The position numbers were made by a program, and so were the translations under genes. The notes under the pieces were generated by a model. The model searched no databases and had not been told where the DNA came from. It saw only the letters and a list, made by a program, of their open reading frames with translations. From VXNE01 sp965217825 (lineage in GTDB: Bacteria; Pseudomonadota; Gammaproteobacteria; Pseudomonadales; Azotimanducaceae), in NCBI GenBank assembly GCA_965217825.1, contig OZ244571.1, positions 744,001-808,000 on the forward strand: a stretch of 64,000 nt of DNA. Reading direction: 5' to 3'. Positions 44,847 through 55,800 of the stretch are shown in pieces (within the stretch, counting starts at the first letter, position 1; each line of letters begins with the position of its first letter).

Positions 44847-46931
44847 GTGAATCCAATAAGACAGGAATTTCAATATGGCGACAACAAGGTGGTTCTCGAG
44901 ACGAACCGGGTCGCCAAACAGGCGTCGGGCAGCGTGCTTGCGTCGATGGGCGACACGGTCGTGTTGTGCACCGCTGTTGCCGAGAAGGAGGGACGTCCCG
45001 ACCAGGGATTTTTCCCATTAACTGTGAACTACGAAGAGAGGACCTATGCCGGCGGCAAGATACCCGGCGGCTTTTTTCGCCGAGAGGGGCGCCCCAGCGA
45101 GAAGGAGACGCTCACATGCCGCCTGATCGACAGGCCGGTCCGGCCGCTGTTTCCGAAGGGCTTCATGAACGAGGTGCAGGTGATATGCACCGTGATGTCC
45201 GCGGAGCGGGATATGGATCCGGACATTGTTTCCCTGCTCGGGGCGTCCGCTGCACTTTCGCTGTCTGGCGTGCCATTTGCAGGCCCCATCGGCGCGGCCA
45301 GGGTCGGTTTCGAGGATGGCGCATACGTCCTGAATCCGGGTCATGAAGCGTTGGAAGGATCGTTGCTCAATATGGTCGTGGCGGGAACGGCTTCTGCCGT
45401 GCTTATGGTGGAGTCCGAAGCGCAGGAATTGACGGAAGACCAGATGCTCGGAGGCGTGCTCTTTGCGCACCAGGAGATGCAGGTGGCGATTGAGGCGATC
45501 AACGCGCTCACGGCGCGGGCCGGCAAGCCGAGATGGGAGTGGCGGGCTCCGGCGGAAGACGGCACTTTGCTCGATCAACTTGAGGCGAAGGTCGGACAGG
45601 AACTCGGAGAGGCGTACCGTATTACTGACAAGCAGGCGCGCCAGGATAGCATCGGCGCGCTGCGCGCAGAGGCCATCGAGGAAATGTCCGGCGAAGAGGT
45701 CGAACGCAGCGATGTAAACGATGGGTTCGCCAAGCTCGAAAGGTCTATCGTGCGCGAGCACATCCTCGCGGGCGAACCGCGCATTGACGGTCGCGATCTG
45801 GGAACCGTGCGGCCTATCGAAGTCGAGGTCGGCATTTTGCCGAGAACGCACGGCTCGGCGATATTCACTCGAGGCGAAACGCAGGCCATCGTCGTGACGA
45901 CCCTGGGCACGCTACGGGATGCGGCCAGGATCGAGGCGCTGCGAGGCACATATAACGACCAGTTCATGTTGCACTACAACTTTCCGCCTTACAGTGTGGG
46001 CGAAACGGGCTTCATGGGTGGTCCCAGGCGACGGGAAATCGGCCATGGCCGCCTGGCCCGTCGAGGCATCGGCGCTGTATTGCCCGATCTTGAGAACTTT
46101 CCCTACACGATCCGCGTCGTGTCGGAGATCACCGAAAGCAACGGCTCAAGTTCCATGGCGAGCGTATGCGGGGCGTCCCTCGCACTGATGGATGCTGGCG
46201 TGCCTGTTCGGGCACCGGTTGCGGGCGTTGCCATGGGTTTGGTGAAGGACGACGACCGTTTTGCGGTGCTCACGGACATCCTTGGCGACGAGGACCATCT
46301 CGGCGATATGGATTTCAAGGTCGCTGGCACCGCCGACGGCATTACCGCGCTCCAGATGGATATCAAGATCGACGGCATCACCGAGGAAATCATGGAAACC
46401 GCGTTGGAGAAGGCGCTCGATGCCCGTTTGCACATCCTGGGTGAGATGAACAAGGTCATTGCCGTCTCGCGCGAGTCGATGTCGGAGCATGCACCGTCCA
46501 TGGTGGCGCTCAAGGTGCATCCGGAAAAGATCCGCGACATCATCGGCAAGGGCGGTGCGACCATCAAGGGTATTGTGGAAGAGACCGGCGCGACGGTCGA
46601 TGTCGAAGATGACGGTACGGTGCGCATCTACGCTGAAGACAAGGAAGCCAAGGACGCCGCGGTTGCCCGGATCGAGGAAATCACCGCTGAAGCGGAGGTC
46701 GGCAAGATCTACAACGGCAAAGTCGTGCGCATCGAGAACTACGGCGCTTTCGTGAACATTATCCCCGGCAAGGACGGCCTGTTGCACATCTCGGAGATTG
46801 CCCGGGAGCGGGTGGAAAAGGTAACGGACTACCTGGAGGAAGGTCAGGATGTGGACGTGGTCGTGCTGGATGTCGACCCGCGAGGTCGCATCAGGCTGTC
46901 CATGAAGGAACTTCCCAACTACGCCGCTTGA
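44847..46931 (+). CDS. pnp: Polyribonucleotide nucleotidyltransferase
   Basis: PNPase degrades RNA phosphorolytically from the 3' end, often in the RNA degradosome. The 694-residue protein has two RNase PH-like domains (first with FFPLTVNYEERTYAGGKIPG, second with FMGGPRRREIGHGRLARR), then a KH domain (IRDIIGKGGATIKGI, near 557) and an S1 domain (GKIYNGKVVRIENYGAFV, near 622). The start is GTG at 44847 with AGGAG upstream. It follows rpsO by 23 bp, the standard order. Confidence 0.98.
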   Translation: MNPIRQEFQYGDNKVVLETNRVAKQASGSVLASMGDTVVLCTAVAEKEGRPDQGFFPLTVNYEERTYAGGKIPGGFFRREGRPSEKETLTCRLIDRPVRPLFPKGFMNEVQVICTVMSAERDMDPDIVSLLGASAALSLSGVPFAGPIGAARVGFEDGAYVLNPGHEALEGSLLNMVVAGTASAVLMVESEAQELTEDQMLGGVLFAHQEMQVAIEAINALTARAGKPRWEWRAPAEDGTLLDQLEAKVGQELGEAYRITDKQARQDSIGALRAEAIEEMSGEEVERSDVNDGFAKLERSIVREHILAGEPRIDGRDLGTVRPIEVEVGILPRTHGSAIFTRGETQAIVVTTLGTLRDAARIEALRGTYNDQFMLHYNFPPYSVGETGFMGGPRRREIGHGRLARRGIGAVLPDLENFPYTIRVVSEITESNGSSSMASVCGASLALMDAGVPVRAPVAGVAMGLVKDDDRFAVLTDILGDEDHLGDMDFKVAGTADGITALQMDIKIDGITEEIMETALEKALDARLHILGEMNKVIAVSRESMSEHAPSMVALKVHPEKIRDIIGKGGATIKGIVEETGATVDVEDDGTVRIYAEDKEAKDAAVARIEEITAEAEVGKIYNGKVVRIENYGAFVNIIPGKDGLLHISEIARERVEKVTDYLEEGQDVDVVVLDVDPRGRIRLSMKELPNYAA

Positions 46932-46945
46932 GCAGTCGGTGATGG

Positions 46946-46970
46946 CCGCGCCGATCAGGCGCGGTTGCTT
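46946..46970 (+). terminator. Probable terminator after pnp
   Basis: CCGCGCC (46946-46952) pairs with GGCGCGG (46958-46964), followed by TTGCTT. The hairpin lies between the convergent pnp and acs genes and overlaps the acs stop. The T run is weak, so strength is uncertain. Confidence 0.5.
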
Positions 46971-48883
46971 ACAAGGTCGTCGACGACAGCGGGTTCGGCC
47001 AGGGTGCTGGTGTCGCCCAGGTCCTCGAAGTCGCCGGCGGCGATCTTGCGCAGAATGCGGCGCATGATTTTGCCGGAGCGCGTTTTCGGCAAGCCGGGAG
47101 CAAACTGGATGACGTCGGGTCGCGCGAACGGTCCGATCTCTTGGCGCACGAGCTGAGTCAGCTCGGAACGCAGTTTCTCGGGGTCATCGTCGGTACCCAC
47201 CATCAGCGTGACGTAGGCATAGATGCCTTCGCCCTTGATCGCGTGCGGAAATCCCACGACCGCGGCTTCGGCCGCGGACGGATGCAAGACAAGGGCGCTT
47301 TCCACTTCCGCCGTGCCGAGGCGGTGTCCGGAGACGTTCAACACGTCGTCCGTGCGCCCCGTTATCCAGTAGTACCCGTCCGCATCGCGACGTGCGGCGT
47401 CGCCAGTAAGGTAATAGCCGGGATGTTGGGCATAGTAGGTGTCGATGACACGACTATGGTCGCCGTAGACGGTGCGAATCTGCCCCGGCCACGATGCGGC
47501 AATAGCCAGGTTGCCCGATGCCTCCACCTCGTCGATGCGCTTGCCATCGCCGTCGAGCAAAGCCGGTTGCACGCCGAAGAACGGCAACGTCGCCGATCCC
47601 GGCTTCAGATCTGTGGCGCCGGGAAGGGGCGCAATCATGATGCCGCCGGTTTCCGTCTGCCACCAGGTATCGACGACGGGACAGCGACGTTCGCCGACCA
47701 CTTCGTGGTACCACTCCCACACCTCCGGGTTGATCGGCTCCCCAACGGTGCCCAGCACCCTGAGCGATGCGCGTGATGTCGACGTCACGTAGTCGTCGCC
47801 TTGCGCTATGAGTTGTCGGATCGCGGTAGGTGCCGTATAGAAGATGTTCACACCGTGCTTGTCGACCACCTGCCACGCCCTGGACGCGTCCGGGAACGTG
47901 GGTACGCCCTCGAACATCAACGTTGTCGCGCCGTTGGCCAGCGGTCCATAGACGATGTATGAATGTCCGGTAATCCAACCCACGTCGGCCGTGCACCAGT
48001 AGATATCACCGTCGTGATAGTCGAATACGAGTCGGTGGGTCATGGCCGCGTAGAGCAGGTAGCCGCCCGTGCTGTGCTGCACCCCCTTCGGTGTTCCGGT
48101 GCTGCCGGAGGTGTAGAGAATGAATAGCGGGTCCTCGGCGTCCATCGACTCGCATTCGCACTCTGCGGATTGGCTGTCCACCAGTTCGTGGTACCAGACA
48201 TCGCGACCCTCGCGCCACGGAATCTCGCCCCCGGTGCGGCGCACGGTAAGAACGGTATGCACGTTGGGGCACTCGGCCAGCGCCTGTTCGGTGTTTTCCT
48301 TCAGGGGAACGAGGCGACCGCCCCGAATGCCCTGGTCTGCCGTGATCACCACTCGGCAGTCCGAGTCCAGGATGCGCTCCCTGAGCGAATGCGGCGAGAA
48401 GCCGCCGAATACCACGGAGTGCACCGCGCCGATGCGCGCGCACGCCAACATTGCGTAGGCGGCCTGCGGCACCATCGGCATGTAGATGCAGACGCGATCA
48501 CCTTTTTCCACGCCCCTTGCTTTAAGCGCGTTGGCGAGTCGCGATACTTCGTCGCGCAGTTGCCGGTAGGTAATCGAAAGGGATTCGCCCGGGTCGTCGC
48601 CTTCCCAGATGATTGCCACCTGATCAGCCCGTTGGGGGAGGTGCCGGTCGATGCAGTTGTAGGACGCGTTGAGTCTCGCGCCCCGGAACCATGCTACGCG
48701 ACCGCTCGGGAAGTCGCTTTCCGATAGCGTATGCCACGTCTGAGTCCAATCGATCTGCTCGGCCTGCTCCGACCAGAAGCCCTGCGGGTCGGCAAGGGAA
48801 CGCTGATACATCTCCCGGTACGTCTCGCGGTCGATGTGCGCTTCGCGTCCGAATTCCTGGGGTACCGGGTAGATCGTTGCCAT
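46955..48883 (-). CDS. acs: Acetyl-CoA synthetase (AMP-forming)
   Basis: Acs activates acetate to acetyl-CoA through acetyl-AMP. The 642-residue protein has the P-loop-like YTSGSTGTPKGVQHSTGGYL, the VDTWWQTETGGIM segment, YYLTGDAARRDADGYYWI and the C-terminal catalytic lysine in PKTRSGKIMRRILRKIA, the lysine controlled by acetylation in Salmonella. The start at 48883 (MATIYPVPQEF) has GAGGAAAG upstream; a longer N-terminus is possible but not conserved. It is convergent with pnp. Confidence 0.97.
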   Translation of the reverse strand: MATIYPVPQEFGREAHIDRETYREMYQRSLADPQGFWSEQAEQIDWTQTWHTLSESDFPSGRVAWFRGARLNASYNCIDRHLPQRADQVAIIWEGDDPGESLSITYRQLRDEVSRLANALKARGVEKGDRVCIYMPMVPQAAYAMLACARIGAVHSVVFGGFSPHSLRERILDSDCRVVITADQGIRGGRLVPLKENTEQALAECPNVHTVLTVRRTGGEIPWREGRDVWYHELVDSQSAECECESMDAEDPLFILYTSGSTGTPKGVQHSTGGYLLYAAMTHRLVFDYHDGDIYWCTADVGWITGHSYIVYGPLANGATTLMFEGVPTFPDASRAWQVVDKHGVNIFYTAPTAIRQLIAQGDDYVTSTSRASLRVLGTVGEPINPEVWEWYHEVVGERRCPVVDTWWQTETGGIMIAPLPGATDLKPGSATLPFFGVQPALLDGDGKRIDEVEASGNLAIAASWPGQIRTVYGDHSRVIDTYYAQHPGYYLTGDAARRDADGYYWITGRTDDVLNVSGHRLGTAEVESALVLHPSAAEAAVVGFPHAIKGEGIYAYVTLMVGTDDDPEKLRSELTQLVRQEIGPFARPDVIQFAPGLPKTRSGKIMRRILRKIAAGDFEDLGDTSTLAEPAVVDDLVSNRA

Positions 48884-49310
48884 GATGACTTTCCTCGTTG
48901 CGCTTGCGCCGTAGCCGGGTTGGCCGACTGATGCTGATTTAGCGGACTGCCGGGCAGATTGCAAATCTGCCGGGGCGCCCAGGCCAGACCGGGGTATTGT
49001 CGTGGACAGAGCGACCTACAATTTTTTGGACGTCGCTGCTGAATGGCTTGAGTAACTTGTCCTTCATCCCCATGGGATGCATCCCTGCGCGGGGCCCGCC
49101 CGACCCCATAGGGAAAGATAATCTTTCCCTATACAAAAATATAACTTTTCCAAAAAAGTCTCCCGCATCTTCCACACAAGAACGTTATATACAAAGCTCC
49201 CTTTTTCCGGCCGTGTGGATTAGTCTTCGCTCGACGTTGCCAGGCCTTCGCCGTGTTTAACCGCGTCGAAAGTCGGGTGTAACGTCTTTGGCGCTGTTGG
49301 GTCCGGGGGA
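48884..49310. other. Gene-free boundary region before the GC-rich island
   Basis: No supported gene lies between acs and the first gene of the island. The stretch about 49108-49160 is AT-rich in an otherwise GC-rich window and holds a 25-bp palindrome. Promoters for acs (leftward) and the island (rightward) should lie here, but I see no clear -35/-10 pair. Confidence 0.5.
49108..49132. promoter_or_regulatory. Perfect 12-bp inverted repeat (operator-like palindrome)
   Basis: ATAGGGAAAGAT (49108-49119) and ATCTTTCCCTAT (49121-49132) are exact reverse complements around a single A. The length, symmetry and AT-rich setting suggest a binding site for a dimeric regulator of the island or of acs. 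It could also fold as a 9-bp hairpin with a 7-base loop, but no T run follows. Confidence 0.5.
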
Positions 49311-49850
49311 ATGCAAATGCGCGCGATCGCACGCTCTTCGAGATCGGTTTCCGGGTTCTTCGCGCGCCGCGCCGGGGCGGTCGTACTCGCCGTCGCGCCC
49401 TTGGCGGCGACGCTCGCCGCGCCGGCGGAGTCGACGCCGCTCGACGCCTACGACGAGCTGCCCGACGGAACTCCGCGGCAGCTCGTCGAGTCCTATCACT
49501 CCGCGCTCGCCGTTCCCGGCATAGCCGCCATGTCGGCGGCGGAGAGGCGGCATCTGCTCGATGTCGTGACCCACCGCTACAAGAACCGGCTGGTCGACCG
49601 CGGCGCGCCCTCCGAGCGCGCGCGCGGCACGATCGCGCGGCTGTCGGCGTCGCAGATCGCGCGGGACTTCCCGCTCGTCGTGCCGCAGGCCTGCGCGCAA
49701 CACGGCCTGGCCGATGGGCCTTGCGCGCCGCACAGGGGCTACGTGCGCCGCGCCCGGCTGCTGGAAGAGATGCTGGCGACCCGCCGCCTGACGCTGGCCG
49801 AGCTCGAAGTCGAGTTGATCGGGGCGGCGCGGCCCGGTCTGCGCGACTAG
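49311..49850 (+). CDS. Secreted protein of unknown function
   Basis: I do not recognise this 179-residue protein. It opens with a signal peptide (basic residues, then AGAVVLAVAPLAATLAAPAES), so it should be exported. The mature part is helical and charged, with two cysteines (PQACAQHG and GPCAPHRG) that could form a disulfide. A GGGGGA site precedes the ATG; Met3 is an alternative start. It lies 32 bp before the giant gene and is probably in the same operon. Confidence 0.55.
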   Translation: MQMRAIARSSRSVSGFFARRAGAVVLAVAPLAATLAAPAESTPLDAYDELPDGTPRQLVESYHSALAVPGIAAMSAAERRHLLDVVTHRYKNRLVDRGAPSERARGTIARLSASQIARDFPLVVPQACAQHGLADGPCAPHRGYVRRARLLEEMLATRRLTLAELEVELIGAARPGLRD

Positions 49851-49882
49851 GCGCGGCGGTGTCGATCCGGCGCGGGTAGCGG

Positions 49883-52800
49883 ATGCGTATTTCCCCGGAG
49901 CGAATGCGGGCGCTCGGCGAGCTGTCGGGCTGGGGGCTCGCGTCGTTTCTGGTCGTCGCCCTGGCGGCGCGCGCGGGTCTGGGCGCGGAGCCCTCGGGCG
50001 ATCCGCCGCCAGCGAACAGCGCGCCGACGATCATCGGGGCGGAGGACGCCAATGTGCGTCCGGGCCGCGTCGCGACGATCGGGATAGCGGCGACGGACCC
50101 CGATGCGGATCCGGACGACCCGGACAGCGGCGAGCCGGTGCGGCTGAGCGCGGCGCTGGAGCTCGCCCCGGGCCAGGCTCGGCCGGGCTGGCTGCCGGGA
50201 ACCTGGGAGGTCGACTACACATCGGATCCGCAATTGGTGATCGTGGCGGCCGCGCCGTCCGACGCCGCGCCCTCGAGCTACGCGATCTCGGTGCTGGCGA
50301 CGGATCGGCGCGGCCTGTCGGCGAATGCGGAGCTGACCCTCGCCGTGCTGGCGCCGCTGTGCCCGGGCGCGCTGGAGTTCGACGACGACGGCGTCTGCGC
50401 GGCCTGTCCGGCGCACCGCCTGCCGAACATCTCGCACACGCGCTGCGACCCGTGCCCGGCGGACGAGCAGCGGCCGGCGGGCGCCGCGGCGTGCGAAGCG
50501 TGTCCGGCGGGAGAGACGAGCGCGAGCGGCGGCGCCTGCGCGCCGAACTTCGAAGTGTCCCCGCCGGCGGCGGCGTGGGTCGGGGAAGGCGACGGGTCGG
50601 TTGCGGTGTCGCTGTCGGCGACGGCCAACGTCCGCGGCGCGGGCTTCTCGCTCGACTGGTCGACGGCCGCGGGCACGGCGGAGGAGGGAAGCGACTACGC
50701 GGCGGCGTCCGGCACGCTGACGTTCGCCGCCGAAGACTTCGCCCCGCCGGACTACCGGGCCTCCGGGGATATCGCCGTGGCCATCCTGGACGACGCCGTC
50801 GGGGAGGCGGAGGAGGAGAGCTTCAGCGTCTCGTTCGCCGCCGCCGCGGGGTCGGACGGCGTTCGCCTGAGCATCGCGTCGACGACGGTCTGGATCCGGG
50901 ACGACGACGCGGTCGCGCTGACGCTGGCGGCGGCGCCGGCGGCGCTGGACGAGTCGGGCGGGGCGCGGGCGGTGACGGTGACGGCGATGCTGGCGGACGC
51001 GGCGGGGTCGGAGCTCTCGGTGCCGCTGAGCTTCGGCGGCACGGCCGAGGAGACGGCCGACTACGCGGTGTCGGGTACGCGCGGCGTGACGATAGCGGCC
51101 GGGGCGACGAGCGGCGAGACGGAGTTGACGGTGACGCCGGTGGACGACGCGGTCGAGGACGACGGCGAGACCATCGAGATCGGGGCGACGCTCACGGGCT
51201 ACGCGGTGACGGCGGCGACGGTGAGGATCGAGGAGCCGCCGCCGCCGACCATCGTGCTGAGCGTCGCCGACGCGATGCTGGCGGAGTCGGCCGGCGCGGT
51301 GGCGGTGACGATGGAGCTCGCGAATCCACGGGCCGACAGCGTGTACCGGCAATGCGGCCTTCGGGCGCTCTCGGGGGGCGCGGTCACGGCCACGCCGGGC
51401 GCGGACTTCGAACTGGCGGCGAACGAGGAGAGGCTGCGGTCGCGCGACGGCTGGCGCGCGGAGACGACGCTGACGGTGGTCGACGACGCGGTGTTCGAGG
51501 CGGACGAGACCCTGGTGATTGAGGGCTGGTGCGCGGGGAGCAACGGGCTCGCGAGGCCCCCGCACGGCGAACTGCGGGCGACGCCGCTGGCGCTGACCAT
51601 AGAGGACGACGACGCGGTGGCGCTGACGTTGTCGGCCGCGCCGTCGGCGCTGGACGAGTCGGGTGGGGCGCGGGCGGTGACGGTGACGGCGACGCTGGCG
51701 GGCGCGGCGGTGTCGGAGCTCTCGGTGCCGCTGAGCTTCGGCGGCACGGCCGAGGAGACGGCCGACTACGCGGTGTCGGGTACGCGCGGCGTGACGATAG
51801 CGGCCGGGGCGACGAGCGGCGAGACGGAGTTGACGGTGACGCCGGTGGACGACGCGGCCGATGACGACGGCGAGACGATCGAGATCGGGGCGACGCTGCC
51901 GGGCTACGAGGTGGCGCCGGTGACGGTGACGATCGAGGAGTCGCCGCCGCCGACCATCGTGCTGAGCGTCGCGGACGCGACGCTGGAGGAGTCCGTCGGC
52001 GCGGTGGCGGTGACGATGGAGCTCGCGAATCCCCGGGCCGACAGCGTCTACCGGCGGTGCGGCCTGCGGGCGGCGGCCGGGGGCTCGGCCGCCTTGGGTG
52101 ACGACTACACGCTGGCGGCGAACGAGGAGAGGCTGCGGTCGCGCGGCGGCTGGCGGGCCCAGACGACGCTGACGGTGGTCGACGACGTGGATGTCGAAGC
52201 GGACGAGACCGCCATCGTGGAAGGCTGGTGCGCGGACAGCAACGCGCTCGCGAGGCCCCCGCACGGCGAACTGCGGGCGACGCCGCTGGCGCTGACGATC
52301 CTGGCCAGCGACGACGCCACGGACGATATCGGCCTATCGCTGTCGACGAGCCCCGCCGCGATCACCGAGGGCGGCGGGGAGGCGGAGGTGACCGTTTCGG
52401 GCACCCTCACGGGGCTGTCGGTCGCGCCCGAGGCGGACGTGACGGCGGTGCTGAGCGTCGGCGGCGGGGCGATCGACGGCCTCGACTACACGCTGAGCGG
52501 CTCGAGGACGCTGACGGTCCCCGCGGGCGACGCCACGCTGACCGCCGGCGCGGCCCTGCGGATCGCGGCGCTGCCCGACGATCTCGAGGAGGGAAACGAA
52601 TACGTCGAGTTTTCGGTGACGCAGGTGACGCGCGGCGGCGCCGTCGAGACGCTGGCCGAGCGCGCCGCGGTCTCGCTCCTGATCGCGGACGCCTGGCGCG
52701 TCCCGCCCGCTCCGGCGGGGCTGCGCGTGTCGCCGTCGGCGAGCGACCCGGCGCGGTCCCTGTCGGCGGCGTGGGAGGCGCCGGGCGCGTCGCCGAGCGT

Positions 52801-55800
52801 GCGGTCCCACCACGTCGACTATCGGCTGCGCGGCGACCCCGACTGGTCGCGCCGGACGGTTCCGGCGGGCGAGACCGCGACGACGCTCGCCGGGCTGAAG
52901 GCGGGCATGGAGTACGAGGTCCGGGTGTCCGCCGAGAACGCCGCCGGCGAGGGTCGTCCGACGGGCATCGTCGCGGTCTTCACCGAGGAGCTGCCGTGCG
53001 CGCCCGGGGCGCCGGGCGTCGCTCCGCCGGCGGACGGCGGGGACACGGAGCTGGCCGCGGCCTGGGACGCCGCCGCCGACTGCGGCGCGACCATCGACCG
53101 CTACCGCGTCAGGTACCGCGAGGACCCGGCGCGGGAACAGACGGCCGCGGACTGGCGGGAGCAGGCCGTTTCCGGGCTGGCGACGACGCTGCGCGGGCTC
53201 GCCGCGGGCACCTGGCACGTCGTCCAGGCGCGGGCGGAGAGCGACGCGGCGGGCATGAGCCGTTGGTCGCCGGACGGCTTTGGCCGGACGAGGGGCGCGC
53301 CGGAGCGGGTCGAGAGGCCGGCGGCGTCGGGCGGCGAGCGCTCGGTGCGCGTGGACTGGGACGCGCCGCGGGACGGCGGCTACCCGATCTCGGACTACGA
53401 CGTCTGGTACCGGAAGTCGGGAGAGACGGAGTGGACCACGCACGCGTTCGAGTGCGGCGGCACCGGCCCCTGTCCGACAGCGACGACGATCTCGGGGCTG
53501 GAGGCGGACGCGGCCTACGAGGTCGTCGTGCGGGCGGAGAACTCGGCGGGTCCCGGCGAATGGTCGCCGGTCGCGAGCGCGAAGACGCTCAGGCGGCTGG
53601 CGGCGGCGTTCGCCTCGGCGGACTACGAGGTGGAGCGGGGCGAGACCGTCGTCATCATGGTCGGGCTGAGCCCGGCGCCGGACCGGGAGGTGTCGATCCC
53701 GATCGCGACGGCGCCGGCGGCGGGGGAGTTCGCGCTGGCGCCGGCGGCGGCGAGCTTCATGGTCGACGAGCGTTCTAAGTCGCTGACGTTCATGGCCCGA
53801 GACAGCGCGAATGCCGACGGCGAGACGGTCACGCTCGCATTCGGCGCGCTGCCGCCGGGGGTGGTCGAGGGGTCGCCGTCGACGGCGATGGTGGTGATCG
53901 CGGAGGCGGTCCCGAGCAACACGGCGCCGGCGTTCGCGGGGAACGCGGCCGTCCGGACGGTGGCGGAGAACGCGCGCGCCGGCGACCCCGCGGGCGCGCC
54001 GGTGGCGGCGGCGGACGCGGAGGGCGACGCGCTGGCGTACGCCCTCTCGGGCGCGGGCGCCGCGCGGTTCGAGGTCGACGCGGGCGGCCAGATCCGCGTC
54101 GGCGCGCCGGCGCGGCTGAACCACGAGAAAGCGGCCTCGCACGCGGTGACGCTGACGGCGTCGGACGCGAAGGACGAGCGCGGCGGGGCGGACGAAGCCG
54201 TCGACGATTCCATCGAGGTGACGATAGAGGTGGCCGACGTGAACGAGCCGCCGGGCGACGTCCACGCGCCGCTGGTGAGCATGGACGGGGACGGGACGCT
54301 GCGCGTGGCGTGGAGGGCGCCGGCGAACCAGGGTCCCCCGATCACGGCCTACAACGTGCGCTACCGCGCCCGCGACGAGGCGGGTTGGACCTACCCCACG
54401 GTCAAGGGCACGAAGACGTCGATCGCCGTGCGCGGCCTCGATCCATGCGGGGTCTACCGCGCGGAGGTGCGCGCGCGCAACGACGAGGGCGCGGGGAGAT
54501 GGTACTACGAGGGCCGGAACAGCCCCGCGTGCCCCAGGGTCGCCATGGACGGCGCCGACATCACCGAGGGCGAAACCGCGACTTTCACGGTCACGAGCAG
54601 CGAGACCGCCGCCGGGCTGGTCGTCAATGTCGGTTGCACCGGCTCCGGCGCGGACGCCGCCGGGCATCCGTTCGCGGGCCTCGGCGAGGCGGCCGCGACC
54701 ATCGACGGCGCGTCGGCGACGCGCGAGATCGGCAGCGCGCTCGACGCGACCGAGGAGCCGGCGGGCTGGATCACATGCGAGGTCGGGCCCGGCGACGGCT
54801 ACATCGTCGGCCGCCCCCGCTCGAAGACGGTGGCGGTCGCCGACGCGGGCGGGATCGCGTACACGCTGTCAGTTACGGAGCCGTCGAACGGCACGGTGAC
54901 GGGCGGCGGCGTCAACTGCGGCGCGGCGGCGGCGAACGACGTCTGCAGCGTGAACAAGGAGGCCAACGGGTCGGTGACCCTGACGGCCACGCCGGACGCC
55001 GACAGCGTGCAGGGCAATTGGGGCGGTGCATGCGCCGGGACGGGGGTCACTTGCGTGCTGATCATGGATGGCCACAAGACCGTGAGCAAGTATTTCCCGC
55101 CGCGGGAGCCGACGCTGACGATCACCCGTCCTTCGAACGGGTATGTCACAGGCAGGGCGGGAAACACCACGGTCATCAACTGCGGATCGGACAATCGCGA
55201 CGACTGCGAGGAGACCGTGGACCGCGGCACGCGGGTCTCGCTTGCGGCCATGCCCAATACGGACTATCGCCTTGGCGATTGGGGCGGCGCATGCTCGGGG
55301 CCGGGGCCCACGTGCGTACTGACCATGGATGACCACGAGACGGTCAGCAAGGGTTTTTGGATGCTGACGATCCGGACGGTGGCGTACGAGTCGGCGACGT
55401 ACGAGGCGACGGAGGGCGGCGCCGCGGAGACGATCACGGTGACGATGAGTCCGGCGGCGGACCGGACGGTGCCGGTGCCGATCGCGGTGTCGGGTGGCAC
55501 GGCGGAGAGGGGCGACTACACGGTGTCGGGGCTGACCGGCGGCAATGCGCTGCCGTTCGCCGCCGGCGACGCCTCGAAGACGTTCACGATCACCGCGAAC
55601 GAGGACGCCGACACCGACGACGAGACGGTGCCGCTGGGCTTCGGCGCGTTGCCGAGCGGCGTAAGGGCGGGTCGGACGAGCACGCTGACCATTGACGACG
55701 ACGACGAGCCGATCCGGACGGTGGCGTACGAGTCGGCGACGTACGAGGCGACGGAGGGCGGCGCCGCGGAGACGATCACGGTGACGATGAGTCCGGCGGC

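Noticed and set aside
48939..49175. 78-codon minus-strand frame upstream of acs
   Set aside because: It spans the palindrome and AT-rich patch, and its translation is not protein-like.
49847..52264. Long minus-strand open frame (805 codons) opposite the giant gene
   Set aside because: Arg/His/Pro-rich low-complexity translation, no domains; a GC-driven shadow of the plus-strand repeats. The same applies to 52334-54667 and 56435-59062.
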